Shown: piece after piece, positions 7,435 through 15,100 of the stretch
How the letters are laid out: every line of letters starts with the position of its first letter
Numbering within the stretch: position 1 is the stretch's first letter
Translations under genes and position numbers: made by a program
The notes under the pieces: generated by a model
Seen by the model: the letters and a program-made list of their open reading frames with translations, nothing else
What the model was told of the DNA's origin: nothing
Database searches by the model: none
From: Clostridiaceae bacterium
GTDB lineage: Bacteria; Bacillota; Clostridia; Saccharofermentanales; UBA5734
Reading direction: 5' to 3'
NCBI GenBank assembly: GCA_012519875.1
Contig: JAAYPL010000179.1
Location: forward strand, 1 to 18,181
Length of the DNA stretch: 18,181 nt

Positions 7435-8790
7435 ATGAAAACCAAAAAAATCATAGCGTCGATTCTTGCCGTCACCATGATCTTTATGGTGCTGCTTGCA
7501 GGATGCAAGGTGAATGAGGCGATATTCAGTGTGTGCGAAGATCCGGTAAAGGCATGGGCGAAAAGCTATGACCGCAGTTCTCCGGACATACTGACCGTAT
7601 ACATCGAGCATGACGGAATAACCGAAGCACCGCAGGTGATTACCAGCGCCAAAACCACCAACGAAGTGTTCGATGCGCTGGCCTCAATGCGGATCAGCGG
7701 AACGCCCAAAAAGGGTCCGGTTAATTTTGATGTCGCGCCGGACACGGTGATTTACCATTTCCGTTCGGACGACGGAAGGGCAGTCAGCTTCACGTTCATG
7801 GATAAAATGCTGGCCGTAGGCGACCTGAACAACGAAAAAGGCGCCCTTTATCCCTGCTCCGGGACGGAGACGCTGTTCAAAGTGGGGGGGATAGACCTGT
7901 CGGCGCTCAACAAATCGGGTCCCGACGATAAATTTATCGGGACAATCCCCGCGACCAGCAACGACGGAGGCGGCGAAGGCGGCGGAGGCGAACAGAACGA
8001 AACCAAACCGCAAGTTACGCAACCGGAGCCGGCGGTCATAAATCTTGTCAAATACGATGGCGGTTACTTTTCCGTTATGCTTCCGGAGGGCTGGCAGATT
8101 CAAACAATGGGTCAGTACACCACCTTCGGCTTCCGAGCATGGGATCCGAATAGCAAGAACTTTGAGATATTCTACTATGGTAATTTGTCACCGTTGCTGA
8201 AAAGCCATGATGCCAAAAGGAATTGGGCGAACTATATAAATCAGGGCGGTTATCCCAACGCCCGACTATACGCTGACGCACCGCCCATTGACATTTACGA
8301 TGCCGGCAGTGTTTTCCATGAGTTTCAGGCTTTAGGCGCACTGGCTGAAAAATACGTCCCCGGTTTCAGCATCCCGATGCTGCAAAACTTCATGATCATT
8401 GATACCCTGCCGCTTCAAACGCCGTATGCGCCGGTATGCACCAGCGAGGCGCTGGTCTTTGCCAGCCTGCAGGGACAAGGCGGCGCAGCCTGTCACGGTA
8501 AGTTTACCGCATCCATATGGAGCACGCAGGGCTACTACATTGGCAATGTGGATATGATGCCCACGGCAGCACTGAATGTAACCGGCGTTATCGCACCTCA
8601 GACGGACTTCATGGCTGTTGAAGGGATACTCACGCAGGCGGTTTTCAGCCTTACTTTCACCGTGGAATATGCCCGGCAGGCAAGCGCTCATATCCGGGAA
8701 ACCGGCGAAGCCGCCCTGGCGGACAACGCCGCCAAACAGGCGATATACGACGCGGCCCACGACGCATGGGACGCCTATATTCGGGATTAA
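7435..8790 (+). CDS. Two-domain lipoprotein of unknown function, partner of the transglutaminase-like lipoprotein
   Basis: GGAGGAGG (7421-7428) precedes ATG 7435. The signal peptide ends in lipobox LAGC with Cys at residue 24. An N-terminal domain (about 25-180) is followed by a low-complexity linker rich in Gly, Glu, Gln and Pro (about 181-205). A C-terminal domain (about 206-451) opens with YFSVMLPEGW, a phrase like the start of PsbP/Mog1-type folds; that link is tentative. Two Cys residues in the last domain (VCTSEA and AACHGK) could form a disulfide outside the cell. No catalytic motif is visible. The gene lies 14 bases after the transglutaminase-like gene and is its evident operon partner, so a binding or scaffold role at the cell surface is a reasonable guess. 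A possible long-loop terminator follows. Confidence 0.8.
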   Translation: MKTKKIIASILAVTMIFMVLLAGCKVNEAIFSVCEDPVKAWAKSYDRSSPDILTVYIEHDGITEAPQVITSAKTTNEVFDALASMRISGTPKKGPVNFDVAPDTVIYHFRSDDGRAVSFTFMDKMLAVGDLNNEKGALYPCSGTETLFKVGGIDLSALNKSGPDDKFIGTIPATSNDGGGEGGGGEQNETKPQVTQPEPAVINLVKYDGGYFSVMLPEGWQIQTMGQYTTFGFRAWDPNSKNFEIFYYGNLSPLLKSHDAKRNWANYINQGGYPNARLYADAPPIDIYDAGSVFHEFQALGALAEKYVPGFSIPMLQNFMIIDTLPLQTPYAPVCTSEALVFASLQGQGGAACHGKFTASIWSTQGYYIGNVDMMPTAALNVTGVIAPQTDFMAVEGILTQAVFSLTFTVEYARQASAHIRETGEAALADNAAKQAIYDAAHDAWDAYIRD

Positions 8791-8818
8791 CCGAGGAATT
8801 TTAAAATCTTGCATTAAC

Positions 8819-8876
8819 AAAAGGTGAAAAATACTTGATGCTATGATCCCTATATCAACGGATGCACCTTTTATTT
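8819..8876 (+). terminator. Possible long-loop terminator after the lipoprotein cassette
   Basis: AAAAGGTG (8819-8826) pairs perfectly with CACCTTTT (8865-8872), followed by ATTT. The 38-base loop contains a smaller inner pairing, TTGAT (8834-8838) with ATCAA (8854-8858). The loop is long for an intrinsic terminator, so a regulatory fold is also possible. Confidence 0.35.
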
Positions 8877-8904
8877 ACTTTTACCATCTCTTTGACCAAG
8901 CAGG

Positions 8905-8913
8905 TGATATAAT
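8905..8913 (+). promoter_or_regulatory. Extended -10 promoter for the small zinc-ribbon membrane gene
   Basis: TGATATAAT is a perfect consensus -10 box (TATAAT, 8908-8913) with the TG extension. It lies about 40 bases before the start at 8954. TTGACC at 8892-8897 is only 10 bases upstream, too close to serve as a -35 box for it, so recognition would rest on the extended -10. Confidence 0.55.
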
Positions 8914-8953
8914 CAAGGGGAGTTAGGTTTATTCACTCTGTAAAGGAGAGTCG

Positions 8954-9451
8954 TTGAAGATGATTTGTTGGTTTTGCTCTTTACGTGAGGCGCAGGTTAA
9001 GCACACCTATGGAATTGATATGTACGGGGAAGTAGACGCCAAAACAACCCCCGCTCAGACCGATGTTGCCTATCGGGTTCGCCATGTGGATGTTCCCCGT
9101 TGCGCCGACTGCCATCGACGGCACCGGCTGGCGCGTTTTGTTGCCAATCTGAGCGTTCTTTTTTTCATCGCGGCAATTGCGGCGCTGCTGGCAATTCTTC
9201 TGAAATGGACAACACCATTGATTTCCGGCATCTGGCTCGGACTGGCCGTTGGACTGACGCTGGCGGCTTTGATCGCCGCGAAACTGATTTTGAAGGGGAT
9301 CCATTCGTTGCGGAAAAGTCATAAAAAATATCCCGAGATCCAGGATTTGCTCAAACAGGGCTACCGCTTCGGGCAGCGGCCCAAAGCCGGTATTCCCAAA
9401 GCCGATCCGCCCCGCAAGGCGTCCGATGAGGGAACGTCGTCCAACACCTGA
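8954..9451 (+). CDS. Small membrane protein with paired CxxC (zinc-ribbon-like) motifs
   Basis: TTG 8954 lies five bases after AGGAG (8944-8948); ATG 8960 two codons later is an alternative start. The product has about 165 residues. The N-terminal part carries CWFC near residue 5 and CADC near residue 50, which together could bind one zinc ion. Two hydrophobic helices follow (about 61-82 and 88-112), then a basic, Pro/Lys-rich hydrophilic tail. The layout suggests a protein with both ends in the cytoplasm and a metal-binding head. I do not recognise a named family. It stands alone, with its own promoter upstream and the flotillin operon promoter downstream. Any link with that operon is unproven. 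Confidence 0.75.
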   Translation: MKMICWFCSLREAQVKHTYGIDMYGEVDAKTTPAQTDVAYRVRHVDVPRCADCHRRHRLARFVANLSVLFFIAAIAALLAILLKWTTPLISGIWLGLAVGLTLAALIAAKLILKGIHSLRKSHKKYPEIQDLLKQGYRFGQRPKAGIPKADPPRKASDEGTSSNT

Positions 9452-9490
9452 GGCTGAGGCCCACGACCGGAAGCGGCGTATTTCGTTTCG

Positions 9491-9519
9491 TTGCGTGACC
9501 CACTGATAACGGCTATACT
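9491..9519 (+). promoter_or_regulatory. Promoter of the nfeD-floA operon
   Basis: TTGCGT (9491-9496) and TATACT (9514-9519) are separated by 17 bases, matching sigma-70-type consensus at TTG and at five of six -10 positions. Transcription would start about 40 bases before ATG 9567. Confidence 0.6.
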
Positions 9520-9566
9520 GAAAGTACGAGTTGCTAAACTCAAAAAGGAAAGAGGGAGGCTTTGCA

Positions 9567-10091
9567 ATGGGATTTTTGCCGATTACTTTGGTGTTGGCCG
9601 GCATCATTGAAGGGATCAGCACTTTTCAAATCATTTTATTTGTTGTCGGCATAGTTTTGCTGATTGTCGAGATGTTTATTCCCGGTTTCGGCATTGCCGG
9701 CGGCAGCGGTGTGGTCTTGCTAGTGATTGCCATTGTTTTGACCGCCAAGAATGTGACCCAGGCGGTGGTCATGATCCTGATTCTCTTGGCCTTGGTCGCG
9801 TTTGTCCTTTTCGTCATCCTCCGATCGGCCAAAAAAGGGAAGTTGTCCAAAACCCTGATCCTGAATTCGGCTGCCCGCTCAGCCGAAGGGTACCGCACAA
9901 CGGCTGACAGGAGCGATTTGCTGGGCAGCGCGGGTGTCGCGCTTACCGTGTTGCGGCCGGCCGGGGTCGGTGAGTTCGCCGGCCGGCGTCTGGATGTGGT
10001 TACCGAAGGTATATTTATTGACAAAGGAACCCCCATCAAGATCATCCGCATTGAGGGGCGGCGGATTGTTGTTGAATCTGTGGAAGAATAA
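9567..10091 (+). CDS. nfeD: NfeD-like membrane protein, flotillin partner
   Basis: ATG 9567 is chosen because GGGAGG lies about nine bases upstream; the in-frame upstream codons add only a charged stretch. The 174-residue product is the short form of the NfeD family. Hydrophobic helices occupy about residues 18-90 (FQIILFVVGIVLLIVEMF, then the Gly-rich PGFGIAGGSG turn and two more helices). The C-terminal 60 residues form the expected soluble OB-fold domain, from LLGSAGVALTVLRPAG to VVESVEE. Short NfeD proteins are typically encoded next to flotillin homologues and are thought to help organise membrane microdomains. Here floA follows 37 bases downstream in the same operon. The long form's serine protease domain is absent, as is normal for this form. 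Confidence 0.88.
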   Translation: MGFLPITLVLAGIIEGISTFQIILFVVGIVLLIVEMFIPGFGIAGGSGVVLLVIAIVLTAKNVTQAVVMILILLALVAFVLFVILRSAKKGKLSKTLILNSAARSAEGYRTTADRSDLLGSAGVALTVLRPAGVGEFAGRRLDVVTEGIFIDKGTPIKIIRIEGRRIVVESVEE

Positions 10092-10128
10092 CTTAACCAC
10101 TTTGAGATAACGAAGGGAGAAATACATT

Positions 10129-11124
10129 ATGCCATCAGAAATCATCGTGTACATCCTGCTTTTTGCTGCCGTCATTATTTTTCTGGCCTTGTTTTTCAGC
10201 TTTGTTCCGGTTGGTCTGTGGATATCGGCGGCGGCTGCCAATGTTAAAGTCGGAATTTTCAATTTGATCGGTATGCGACTGCGCCGGGTCACACCGACCC
10301 GGGTCGTGACACCGCTTATTAAGGCGACCAAAGCCGGCTTGGACATCAATATTAACAAGCTGGAAGCCCATTTTCTGGCCGGCGGTAATGTTGATCGGGT
10401 GGTCAATGCGCTGATTGCGGCTCAACGGGCCGAGATTCCTCTGGGTTTCGAACGGGCGGCGGCGATTGACCTGGCGGGACGTGATGTTCTGGAAGCCGTC
10501 CAGATGAGCGTTAATCCGAAGGTGATCGAGACGCCGATGATTTCGGCCATTGCCAAAGATGGTATTGAGCTCAAGGCCAAGGCTCGGGTTACGGTTCGCG
10601 CCAATATCGAACGTCTGGTTGGCGGGGCCGGCGAACAGACCATCATCGCCCGGGTCGGCGAGGGTATTGTTACCACCATCGGTTCTTCAATCGATCACAA
10701 AGATGTTTTGGAAAATCCGGATCTTATTTCCCAAACCGTGCTGGACAAGGGCCTGGATGCCGGAACCGCCTTTGAAATTCTCTCCATTGACATTGCCGAC
10801 GTTGATGTCGGACGCAACATCGGCGCCCAGCTCCAGACCGATCAGGCCGAAGCCGATAAGCGTATTGCCCAGGCCAAAGCTGAAGAGCGACGGGCCATGG
10901 CGGTTGCCAGGGAGCAGGAGATGAAAGCGGCCGTTGTCGAGATGCGGGCCAGAGTTGTTGAGGCTGAGGCCGAAGTCCCCCGGGCGATGGCTCAGGCTTT
11001 CCGCGAGGGCAATCTTGGGGTCATGGACTATTACAATATGCAAAATGTCATCGCTGATACGCAAATGCGCGGTTCGATTGCCACCGGCGGCAAACCGGAT
11101 TCCCAATCTCCTGAAGGGAAATGA
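10129..11124 (+). CDS. floA: Flotillin-like protein FloA
   Basis: The start is ATG 10129 with AAGGGAG shortly upstream. The length of 331 residues is the usual FloA size. A hydrophobic N-terminal anchor (about 1-45, ending near PVGLWISAAAANVKVG) is followed by the characteristic phrase IGMRLRRVTPTRVV. An SPFH/band-7-type domain then runs to about residue 220, and an Ala/Glu-rich coiled-coil region (about 235-290) contains EA-rich repeats such as EADKRIAQAKAEERRA. In Bacillus subtilis FloA marks fluid membrane microdomains and affects membrane protein assembly; the same role is assumed here. It sits between an NfeD-like gene and a small gene of unknown function in one operon. Confidence 0.95.
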   Translation: MPSEIIVYILLFAAVIIFLALFFSFVPVGLWISAAAANVKVGIFNLIGMRLRRVTPTRVVTPLIKATKAGLDININKLEAHFLAGGNVDRVVNALIAAQRAEIPLGFERAAAIDLAGRDVLEAVQMSVNPKVIETPMISAIAKDGIELKAKARVTVRANIERLVGGAGEQTIIARVGEGIVTTIGSSIDHKDVLENPDLISQTVLDKGLDAGTAFEILSIDIADVDVGRNIGAQLQTDQAEADKRIAQAKAEERRAMAVAREQEMKAAVVEMRARVVEAEAEVPRAMAQAFREGNLGVMDYYNMQNVIADTQMRGSIATGGKPDSQSPEGK

Positions 11125-11152
11125 TCCGGCGATTGTGAAGGAGGGTTGACGG

Positions 11153-11488
11153 ATGGTTGATCTGGCTGAGCAGGTTAAAGAAATGCTGTCGATTCTTGAT
11201 GTCGTCGACCCGGCGGCAGCCGCGGAAATTCGCGGTCGTACCCCGACACCTCAAAGGGCCGGCCCTGTGGTGGTTGCACCGGTAACCCAAGAGGTCGATT
11301 CTACGATGGTTGCGCCGACTATCCAGGAGCTTGCTCCTACGGTGGTTACACGCTCTTCCAAATCTTTGCCCCGGACAGTCTTCCAAGCCTCTCAGATACA
11401 TCTGACGCGGGATAGCTTGGCTCAGGGTATCATCCTGGCCGAATTGATCGGGAAACCGGTTTCGCAAAGAAAGCGGCGAAGACAATAG
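11153..11488 (+). CDS. Small protein of unknown function, third gene of the flotillin operon
   Basis: GAAGGAGGG lies just before ATG 11153, and the gene starts 28 bases after floA ends, so co-transcription is very likely. The 111-residue product has three parts: an N-terminal helix (VDLAEQVKEMLSILDVV), a middle low-complexity linker made of three degenerate 12-residue units, and a basic C-terminal end reading LAQGIILAELIGKPVSQRKR. The C-terminal phrase looks like a short conserved peptide, possibly a docking motif for FloA, NfeD or the membrane; that is inference. There is no signal peptide or membrane helix. A strong terminator follows. Confidence 0.75.
   Translation: MVDLAEQVKEMLSILDVVDPAAAAEIRGRTPTPQRAGPVVVAPVTQEVDSTMVAPTIQELAPTVVTRSSKSLPRTVFQASQIHLTRDSLAQGIILAELIGKPVSQRKRRRQ
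11270..11377 (+). repeat. Three degenerate 36-bp tandem units inside the small flotillin-operon gene
   Basis: Related cores start at 11270 (GTGGTTGCACC), 11306 (ATGGTTGCGCC) and 11342 (GTGGTTACACG), exactly 36 bases apart. They encode VVAPVTQEVDST, MVAPTIQELAPT and VVTRSSKSLPRT. The first two units are clearly alike; the third has drifted. The repeat keeps the reading frame and probably lengthens a flexible linker. Confidence 0.6.
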
Positions 11489-11510
11489 AGAAAATTGAAC
11501 AACAAAAAAT

Positions 11511-11550
11511 GCAAGGGGTACACATCAGTGGTGTGCACCCCTATGCTTTT
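11511..11550. terminator. Strong, probably bidirectional terminator between the flotillin operon and the SnoaL-like gene
   Basis: GGGGTACACATC (11515-11526) pairs with GGTGTGCACCCC (11530-11541) around a three-base loop, with one A-C mismatch. The stem is extended by GCA/TGC (11511-11513 with 11544-11546). A T-run (11547-11550) follows on the plus strand and an A-run (11504-11509) precedes it, so it can act on both converging transcripts. The minus-strand gene ends three bases to the right. Confidence 0.85.
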
Positions 11551-11552
11551 AG

Positions 11553-11924
11553 TCAGAACAATTCGTCGGCGCGGGCGATCTGTTCCGGCGTCAGGCGCTG
11601 GATGCAATCCCAGTGTTCGGCCAATTTGCCATCCCGCAAGCGATAAACATCAAAGACAATGTTTTCCACCTCTCCGGGTTTTAACACCGCGTGATTATGG
11701 GAAATAACCACATCGCCGTCTTCATAAATATGTTTGATATATAAATGCAAATCAGGGAATCTGGCAAAAAATCCCGTGGCGAATTCTTTAAACCCCTCCC
11801 GACCTTGGGCAACGGTAGGATTATGCTGCCGATAGTCCTCGTGGATAAACAAATCCACCAATGTGAGGTCCTTTTTATTGAAAACTTCGTTGGTAAACCG
11901 GATCACGATATCTTTGTTGCTCAC
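11553..11924 (-). CDS. SnoaL-like (NTF2-fold) protein
   Basis: The chosen start is GTG at 11924-11922, nine bases after GGGAGG (11939-11934). TTG two codons upstream would leave only three bases of spacing. The 123 residues match the one-domain SnoaL-like/NTF2 pattern: an N-terminal helix ending in FTNEVFNKKD, then IHEDYRQHNPTVAQGREGF, FFARFPDLHLYIKHIYEDGD, and a beta-rich end VVISHNHAVLK to FDVYRLRDGKLAEHWD. Relatives include polyketide cyclases, isomerases and many proteins of unknown role. No polyketide genes are nearby, so the substrate cannot be named. It has its own promoter and converges on the flotillin operon. Confidence 0.87.
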   Translation of the reverse strand: MSNKDIVIRFTNEVFNKKDLTLVDLFIHEDYRQHNPTVAQGREGFKEFATGFFARFPDLHLYIKHIYEDGDVVISHNHAVLKPGEVENIVFDVYRLRDGKLAEHWDCIQRLTPEQIARADELF

Positions 11925-11965
11925 CTGCAATATCCTCCCGAATCAGTTTATTGCTTGTTGTTTTT

Positions 11966-11994
11966 ACTATAACTATGGTTCTTTAATTTGTCTA
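11966..11994 (-). promoter_or_regulatory. Promoter of the SnoaL-like gene
   Basis: On the minus strand TAGACA (11994-11989) and TATAGT (11971-11966) are exactly 17 bases apart, each five of six to the sigma-70 consensus. The -10 box lies about 41 bases before the GTG start. Confidence 0.65.
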
Positions 11995-12000
11995 TCGGGC

Positions 12001-12029
12001 TTGCTATTTTTTCATCTTCCTGACATACT
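12001..12029 (+). promoter_or_regulatory. trkA: Promoter of the trkA-trkH operon
   Basis: TTGCTA (12001-12006) and CATACT (12024-12029) are separated by 17 bases, and TG at 12021-12022 gives an extended -10 element. It lies about 64 bases before ATG 12094. The leader of about 58 bases is too short for the known K+/c-di-AMP riboswitch fold, and I see none. Confidence 0.5.
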
Positions 12030-12093
12030 GAACTGATAAATCAGATCAACATGATTGAGTTGGCTGTCGTCGGACAGGCATGAGGTTTTAGAT

Positions 12094-13470
12094 ATGAAAA
12101 TCGTCATTATCGGCGCGGGAAAAGTCGGTGAGGAGCTTTGCTGCCGCCTTGCCCAGGATGATCATGATGTTGTGCTGATCGAGCAAAACAGCCGGCGATT
12201 GGAGCAACTGATCAACATGGCGGACATTACCGGGGTCAGGGGCAACGGGGCGATTTACCGGACCCAAATGGAGGCCGGTGTTGATAAATGCGATATCTTT
12301 ATCGCGGTTTCACCTTATGATGAAACCAATATTATCGCGGCGATCACTGCCAAGAAACTGGGCGCCAAGCACACCATCGCCCGGACGCGGGATCCGGAAT
12401 ACTCCGAACAAATGGAGTTTGTCCGGGATTCGCTGGGCATCAATTTAATGATCAACCCTGAAATGGAAGCGGCGCGTGACATCGCCCGGATCATCCACTT
12501 TCGCTCGGTTCTCGGGATCGAGCAATTTGATAACGGCCGTGTCAACATCGTTGAGGTCCTGGTGGCTGAGGACAGCCGGCTCACCGGCCGCAGACTTAAA
12601 GAGCTGCGTGAAATCGGTCAGGATTTCCTGGTCTGCGTCATCCAACGTGGGGAAGAGGTCATCATTCCCAACGGTGAAACGATCATCCTGGCCGGTGATC
12701 GGATTCACATAACCGGAACGCTGGATATGCTGAACAAGATGTATGTTGCCGCCGGCAGTTTCCGGCAACGTTTGGATACCGTGCTGATTGTGGGCGGCGG
12801 CCGTTTGACGCACTATCTGCTGCCTTTGCTCCTGCGTCTGAAAATGCGGATCAAGGTCATTGAGGTTGATCCGGAAAGAGCCGATGTTTTGGCGGAAACC
12901 TTTCCCGCGGTCGAGGTGGTCTGCGGCGACGGAACCGATCAGGCTTTTCTTCAAGAGGAGCGTATTGCTAATTTTGACGTGGTGGTCTCCCTCACCGGCA
13001 TCGATGAGGAAAACATGCTGTTGTCCTTGTTTGCGACCAATCAGGGCGTGAAAAGAGTCATTACCAAAGTCAACCGGACCGACCTGATCAAGGTTCTGGA
13101 CGATGTTAATCTGGGCTCCACCATTACGCCGCGCCACTTGATTGCCAACGTTATCAGCCGCTTTGTCCGGGCTTTGCAAAACTCCCAGGGTTCCAATGTT
13201 GAAGCCCTGTATCGCATCGTGGATAACAAGGTCGAGGCCCTGATGTTTAAGATTAAATCCGACAGCAGGGTTGTCCGGATCCCCCTGATGGAGCTGAAAG
13301 TTCGTGACAATCTGTTGATTGTCTTTATTGTTCGCAAGGGCAAGCTCATTTTCCCGGAGGGCAGGGACGTCATTTTGCCGGAAGACCGGGTTGCGGTCGT
13401 CACCACCCACCACAATTTCCAGGATATCGACGATATTCTGGAGCCGAGAGGCAATGAACCAAGGTTATGA
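12094..13470 (+). CDS. trkA: TrkA, NAD-binding gating subunit of the Trk potassium uptake system
   Basis: ATG 12094 begins MKIVIIGAGKVGEE exactly at the first beta strand. GAGGT lies seven bases upstream, so the longer ATG/GTG options upstream are not used. The 458 residues are the standard double-RCK TrkA: a Rossmann domain with GAGKVG at 7-12 and an acidic residue after the second strand (VVLIEQN), then a TrkA_C domain (about 140-220). A second Rossmann domain starts at about 230 (VLIVGGGRLTHYL), followed by a second TrkA_C domain ending in EDRVAVVTTHHNF. The cytoplasmic ring binds NAD(H) or ATP and gates TrkH. The trkH gene follows 28 bases downstream, so the window carries the whole system. 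Confidence 0.96.
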   Translation: MKIVIIGAGKVGEELCCRLAQDDHDVVLIEQNSRRLEQLINMADITGVRGNGAIYRTQMEAGVDKCDIFIAVSPYDETNIIAAITAKKLGAKHTIARTRDPEYSEQMEFVRDSLGINLMINPEMEAARDIARIIHFRSVLGIEQFDNGRVNIVEVLVAEDSRLTGRRLKELREIGQDFLVCVIQRGEEVIIPNGETIILAGDRIHITGTLDMLNKMYVAAGSFRQRLDTVLIVGGGRLTHYLLPLLLRLKMRIKVIEVDPERADVLAETFPAVEVVCGDGTDQAFLQEERIANFDVVVSLTGIDEENMLLSLFATNQGVKRVITKVNRTDLIKVLDDVNLGSTITPRHLIANVISRFVRALQNSQGSNVEALYRIVDNKVEALMFKIKSDSRVVRIPLMELKVRDNLLIVFIVRKGKLIFPEGRDVILPEDRVAVVTTHHNFQDIDDILEPRGNEPRL

Positions 13471-13498
13471 GTAACATCGATATACAAGGTGCCGGACG

Positions 13499-14947
13499 AT
13501 GAATTACGGTTATGTTCGTTTTATTCTGGGCAGGATCCTGCTACTCGAAGCCGTTTTGTTGATTCCTTCCTTGCTGCTGTCGCTGATTGACAAAGAAGGA
13601 GGTCAGATTCTCTTGGCTTTGGTTCTTTCCATGGGAATGGCTTTGGGGCTGGGGATTTTATTGAGTTTTCGGACACCCGTCCAAACGGCCTTTTATGCCC
13701 GGGAAGGCTTTGTCATCGTTGCGCTGGCCTGGATCGCGCTTTCTTTTTTCGGCGCGTTGCCCTTTGTTATCAGTGGTACTATCCCGTCAATAATCGACGC
13801 CTTTTTTGAGACAGCCAGCGGCTTTACCACAACCGGGGCCAGCATTCTGACCAATGTGGAAGCCATGCCGCGTTCCCTTTTATTCTGGCGCAGCCTGACC
13901 CATCTGATCGGCGGTATGGGTGTGCTGGTCTTTGTGCTGGCCATCATGCCTCGGGTGGAGTCGGCAGCGGTGCACATTATGAAAGCCGAGGTGCCGGGGC
14001 CGATTTTCGGCAAGTTGCTGGCCAGGGTCAGCAATTCGGCAAGAGTTCTCTATATCATTTATCTTCTTATGACCGCGGCGCTGGTCATCTTGCTGTTTGC
14101 CGGCGGAATGCCCTTGTTTGATTCTTTTTTGCATGCTTTCGGCGCTGCCGGCACCGGTGGTTTTAGCATCAAAAACACTTCTATTGCTTTTTACGATTCG
14201 GCCTATATCGAGATGGTGCTGGCGGTCGCCATGATCCTCTTCGGCGTCAATTTCAATCTCTATTATTTGATCCTGATCCGTCAGGTCAAAACAGCTTTGA
14301 AAAATGAAGAGCTCCGTTGGTATTTGGGCATTATCGCGGCCAGTGTCTTGGTGATTTCCATCAGTATTTCCTCTCTTTATGATTCACCGGGCCGATTGCT
14401 GCGCGATGTGTTTTTCACGGTTTCATCGATCATTACCACAACAGGTTATGTGACGGCCGACTTTGATCAATGGCCGCTGATCGCCCGGGCGGTTTTGTTG
14501 TTGCTGATGTTTGTTGGCGCCATGTCCGGTTCCACGGGCGGCGGATTGAAAGTGACGCGGGTGGCCTTGTTGATTAAAACCGGAATACAGGAGATCCGCC
14601 GCACCATCAATCCCAATCGCCGCACGCCTTTGAAGTTTGACGGCAAAGCGATGGACAGTCCGCTGCAGCGCAGTATTAATACCTATTTCACGGTTTATGC
14701 CTTGTTTTTTACGTTCAGCCTGCTGATTGTCAGCATTCACGCCCCGAATTTTATCACGGCTTTCAGTGCCGTGGCGGCTACGTTCAACAATATCGGACCG
14801 GGACTTGACATGGCCGGCCCGACAAGCAACTACGCCGGACTTTCCGATTTATCCAAGATCGTTTTATCCTTTGCCATGATTGCCGGCCGGCTGGAAATTT
14901 TACCGGTTTTGATTTTGTTTTCGCCTCGCACTTGGCGGAAAATCTGA
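13499..14947 (+). CDS. trkH: TrkH, potassium-translocating membrane subunit
   Basis: AAGGTG (13486-13491) lies seven bases before ATG 13499. The 482-residue product is a polytopic membrane protein with the four pore loops of the SKT (TrkH/KtrB/HKT) superfamily. The selectivity filters are readable as SGFTTTGAS (from 107), GTGGFS (from 218), TTTGY (313-317) and FNNIGPG (429-435); each carries the central Gly needed for K+ selectivity. The Gly/Ser-rich gating region GAMSGSTGGG precedes the third-repeat loop LKVTR, as in TrkH. It imports K+ under control of TrkA encoded just upstream. The N terminus (VRFILGRILLLEAVLLIPSL) also fits TrkH. A terminator follows within 12 bases. Confidence 0.96.
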   Translation: MNYGYVRFILGRILLLEAVLLIPSLLLSLIDKEGGQILLALVLSMGMALGLGILLSFRTPVQTAFYAREGFVIVALAWIALSFFGALPFVISGTIPSIIDAFFETASGFTTTGASILTNVEAMPRSLLFWRSLTHLIGGMGVLVFVLAIMPRVESAAVHIMKAEVPGPIFGKLLARVSNSARVLYIIYLLMTAALVILLFAGGMPLFDSFLHAFGAAGTGGFSIKNTSIAFYDSAYIEMVLAVAMILFGVNFNLYYLILIRQVKTALKNEELRWYLGIIAASVLVISISISSLYDSPGRLLRDVFFTVSSIITTTGYVTADFDQWPLIARAVLLLLMFVGAMSGSTGGGLKVTRVALLIKTGIQEIRRTINPNRRTPLKFDGKAMDSPLQRSINTYFTVYALFFTFSLLIVSIHAPNFITAFSAVAATFNNIGPGLDMAGPTSNYAGLSDLSKIVLSFAMIAGRLEILPVLILFSPRTWRKI

Positions 14948-14958
14948 GCAATTTTCTC

Positions 14959-14985
14959 ATTTGGCCGGAGATTGGTCAAATTTTC
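14959..14985 (+). terminator. Terminator of the trk operon
   Basis: ATTTGGCC (14959-14966) pairs with GGTCAAAT (14974-14981), with one G-T pair and a seven-base loop, followed by TTTC. It sits 12 bases after the trkH stop. The T-run is short, so termination may be partial. Confidence 0.5.
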
Positions 14986-15007
14986 GACAGATTACCCGGA
15001 ATTTCCC

Positions 15008-15036
15008 TTGCCGAAACAGGGGAATATGCCTAAACT
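15008..15036 (+). promoter_or_regulatory. Possible promoter of the FAD flavoprotein gene
   Basis: TTGCCG (15008-15013) and TAAACT (15031-15036) are separated by 17 bases, four of six matches each. The -10 box lies about 64 bases before ATG 15101. Confidence 0.4.
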
Positions 15037-15100
15037 ATTCTTAAGGTCTGAATTTATTATTGTACGGGTAATCCAACGATTGAAAAGGAAGGTTCAAAAA

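Noticed and set aside
8892..8913. TTGACC and TATAAT as a classic -35/-10 pair
   Set aside because: The spacing is only 10 bases; the extended -10 explains the promoter better.
12030..12093. K+ or c-di-AMP riboswitch upstream of trkA
   Set aside because: The leader is about 60 bases, too short, and no conserved riboswitch core is visible.
12445..13413. 322-residue open frame on the minus strand
   Set aside because: It is the antisense shadow of trkA; the His/Gln/Asn-rich translation is typical of a shadow frame.
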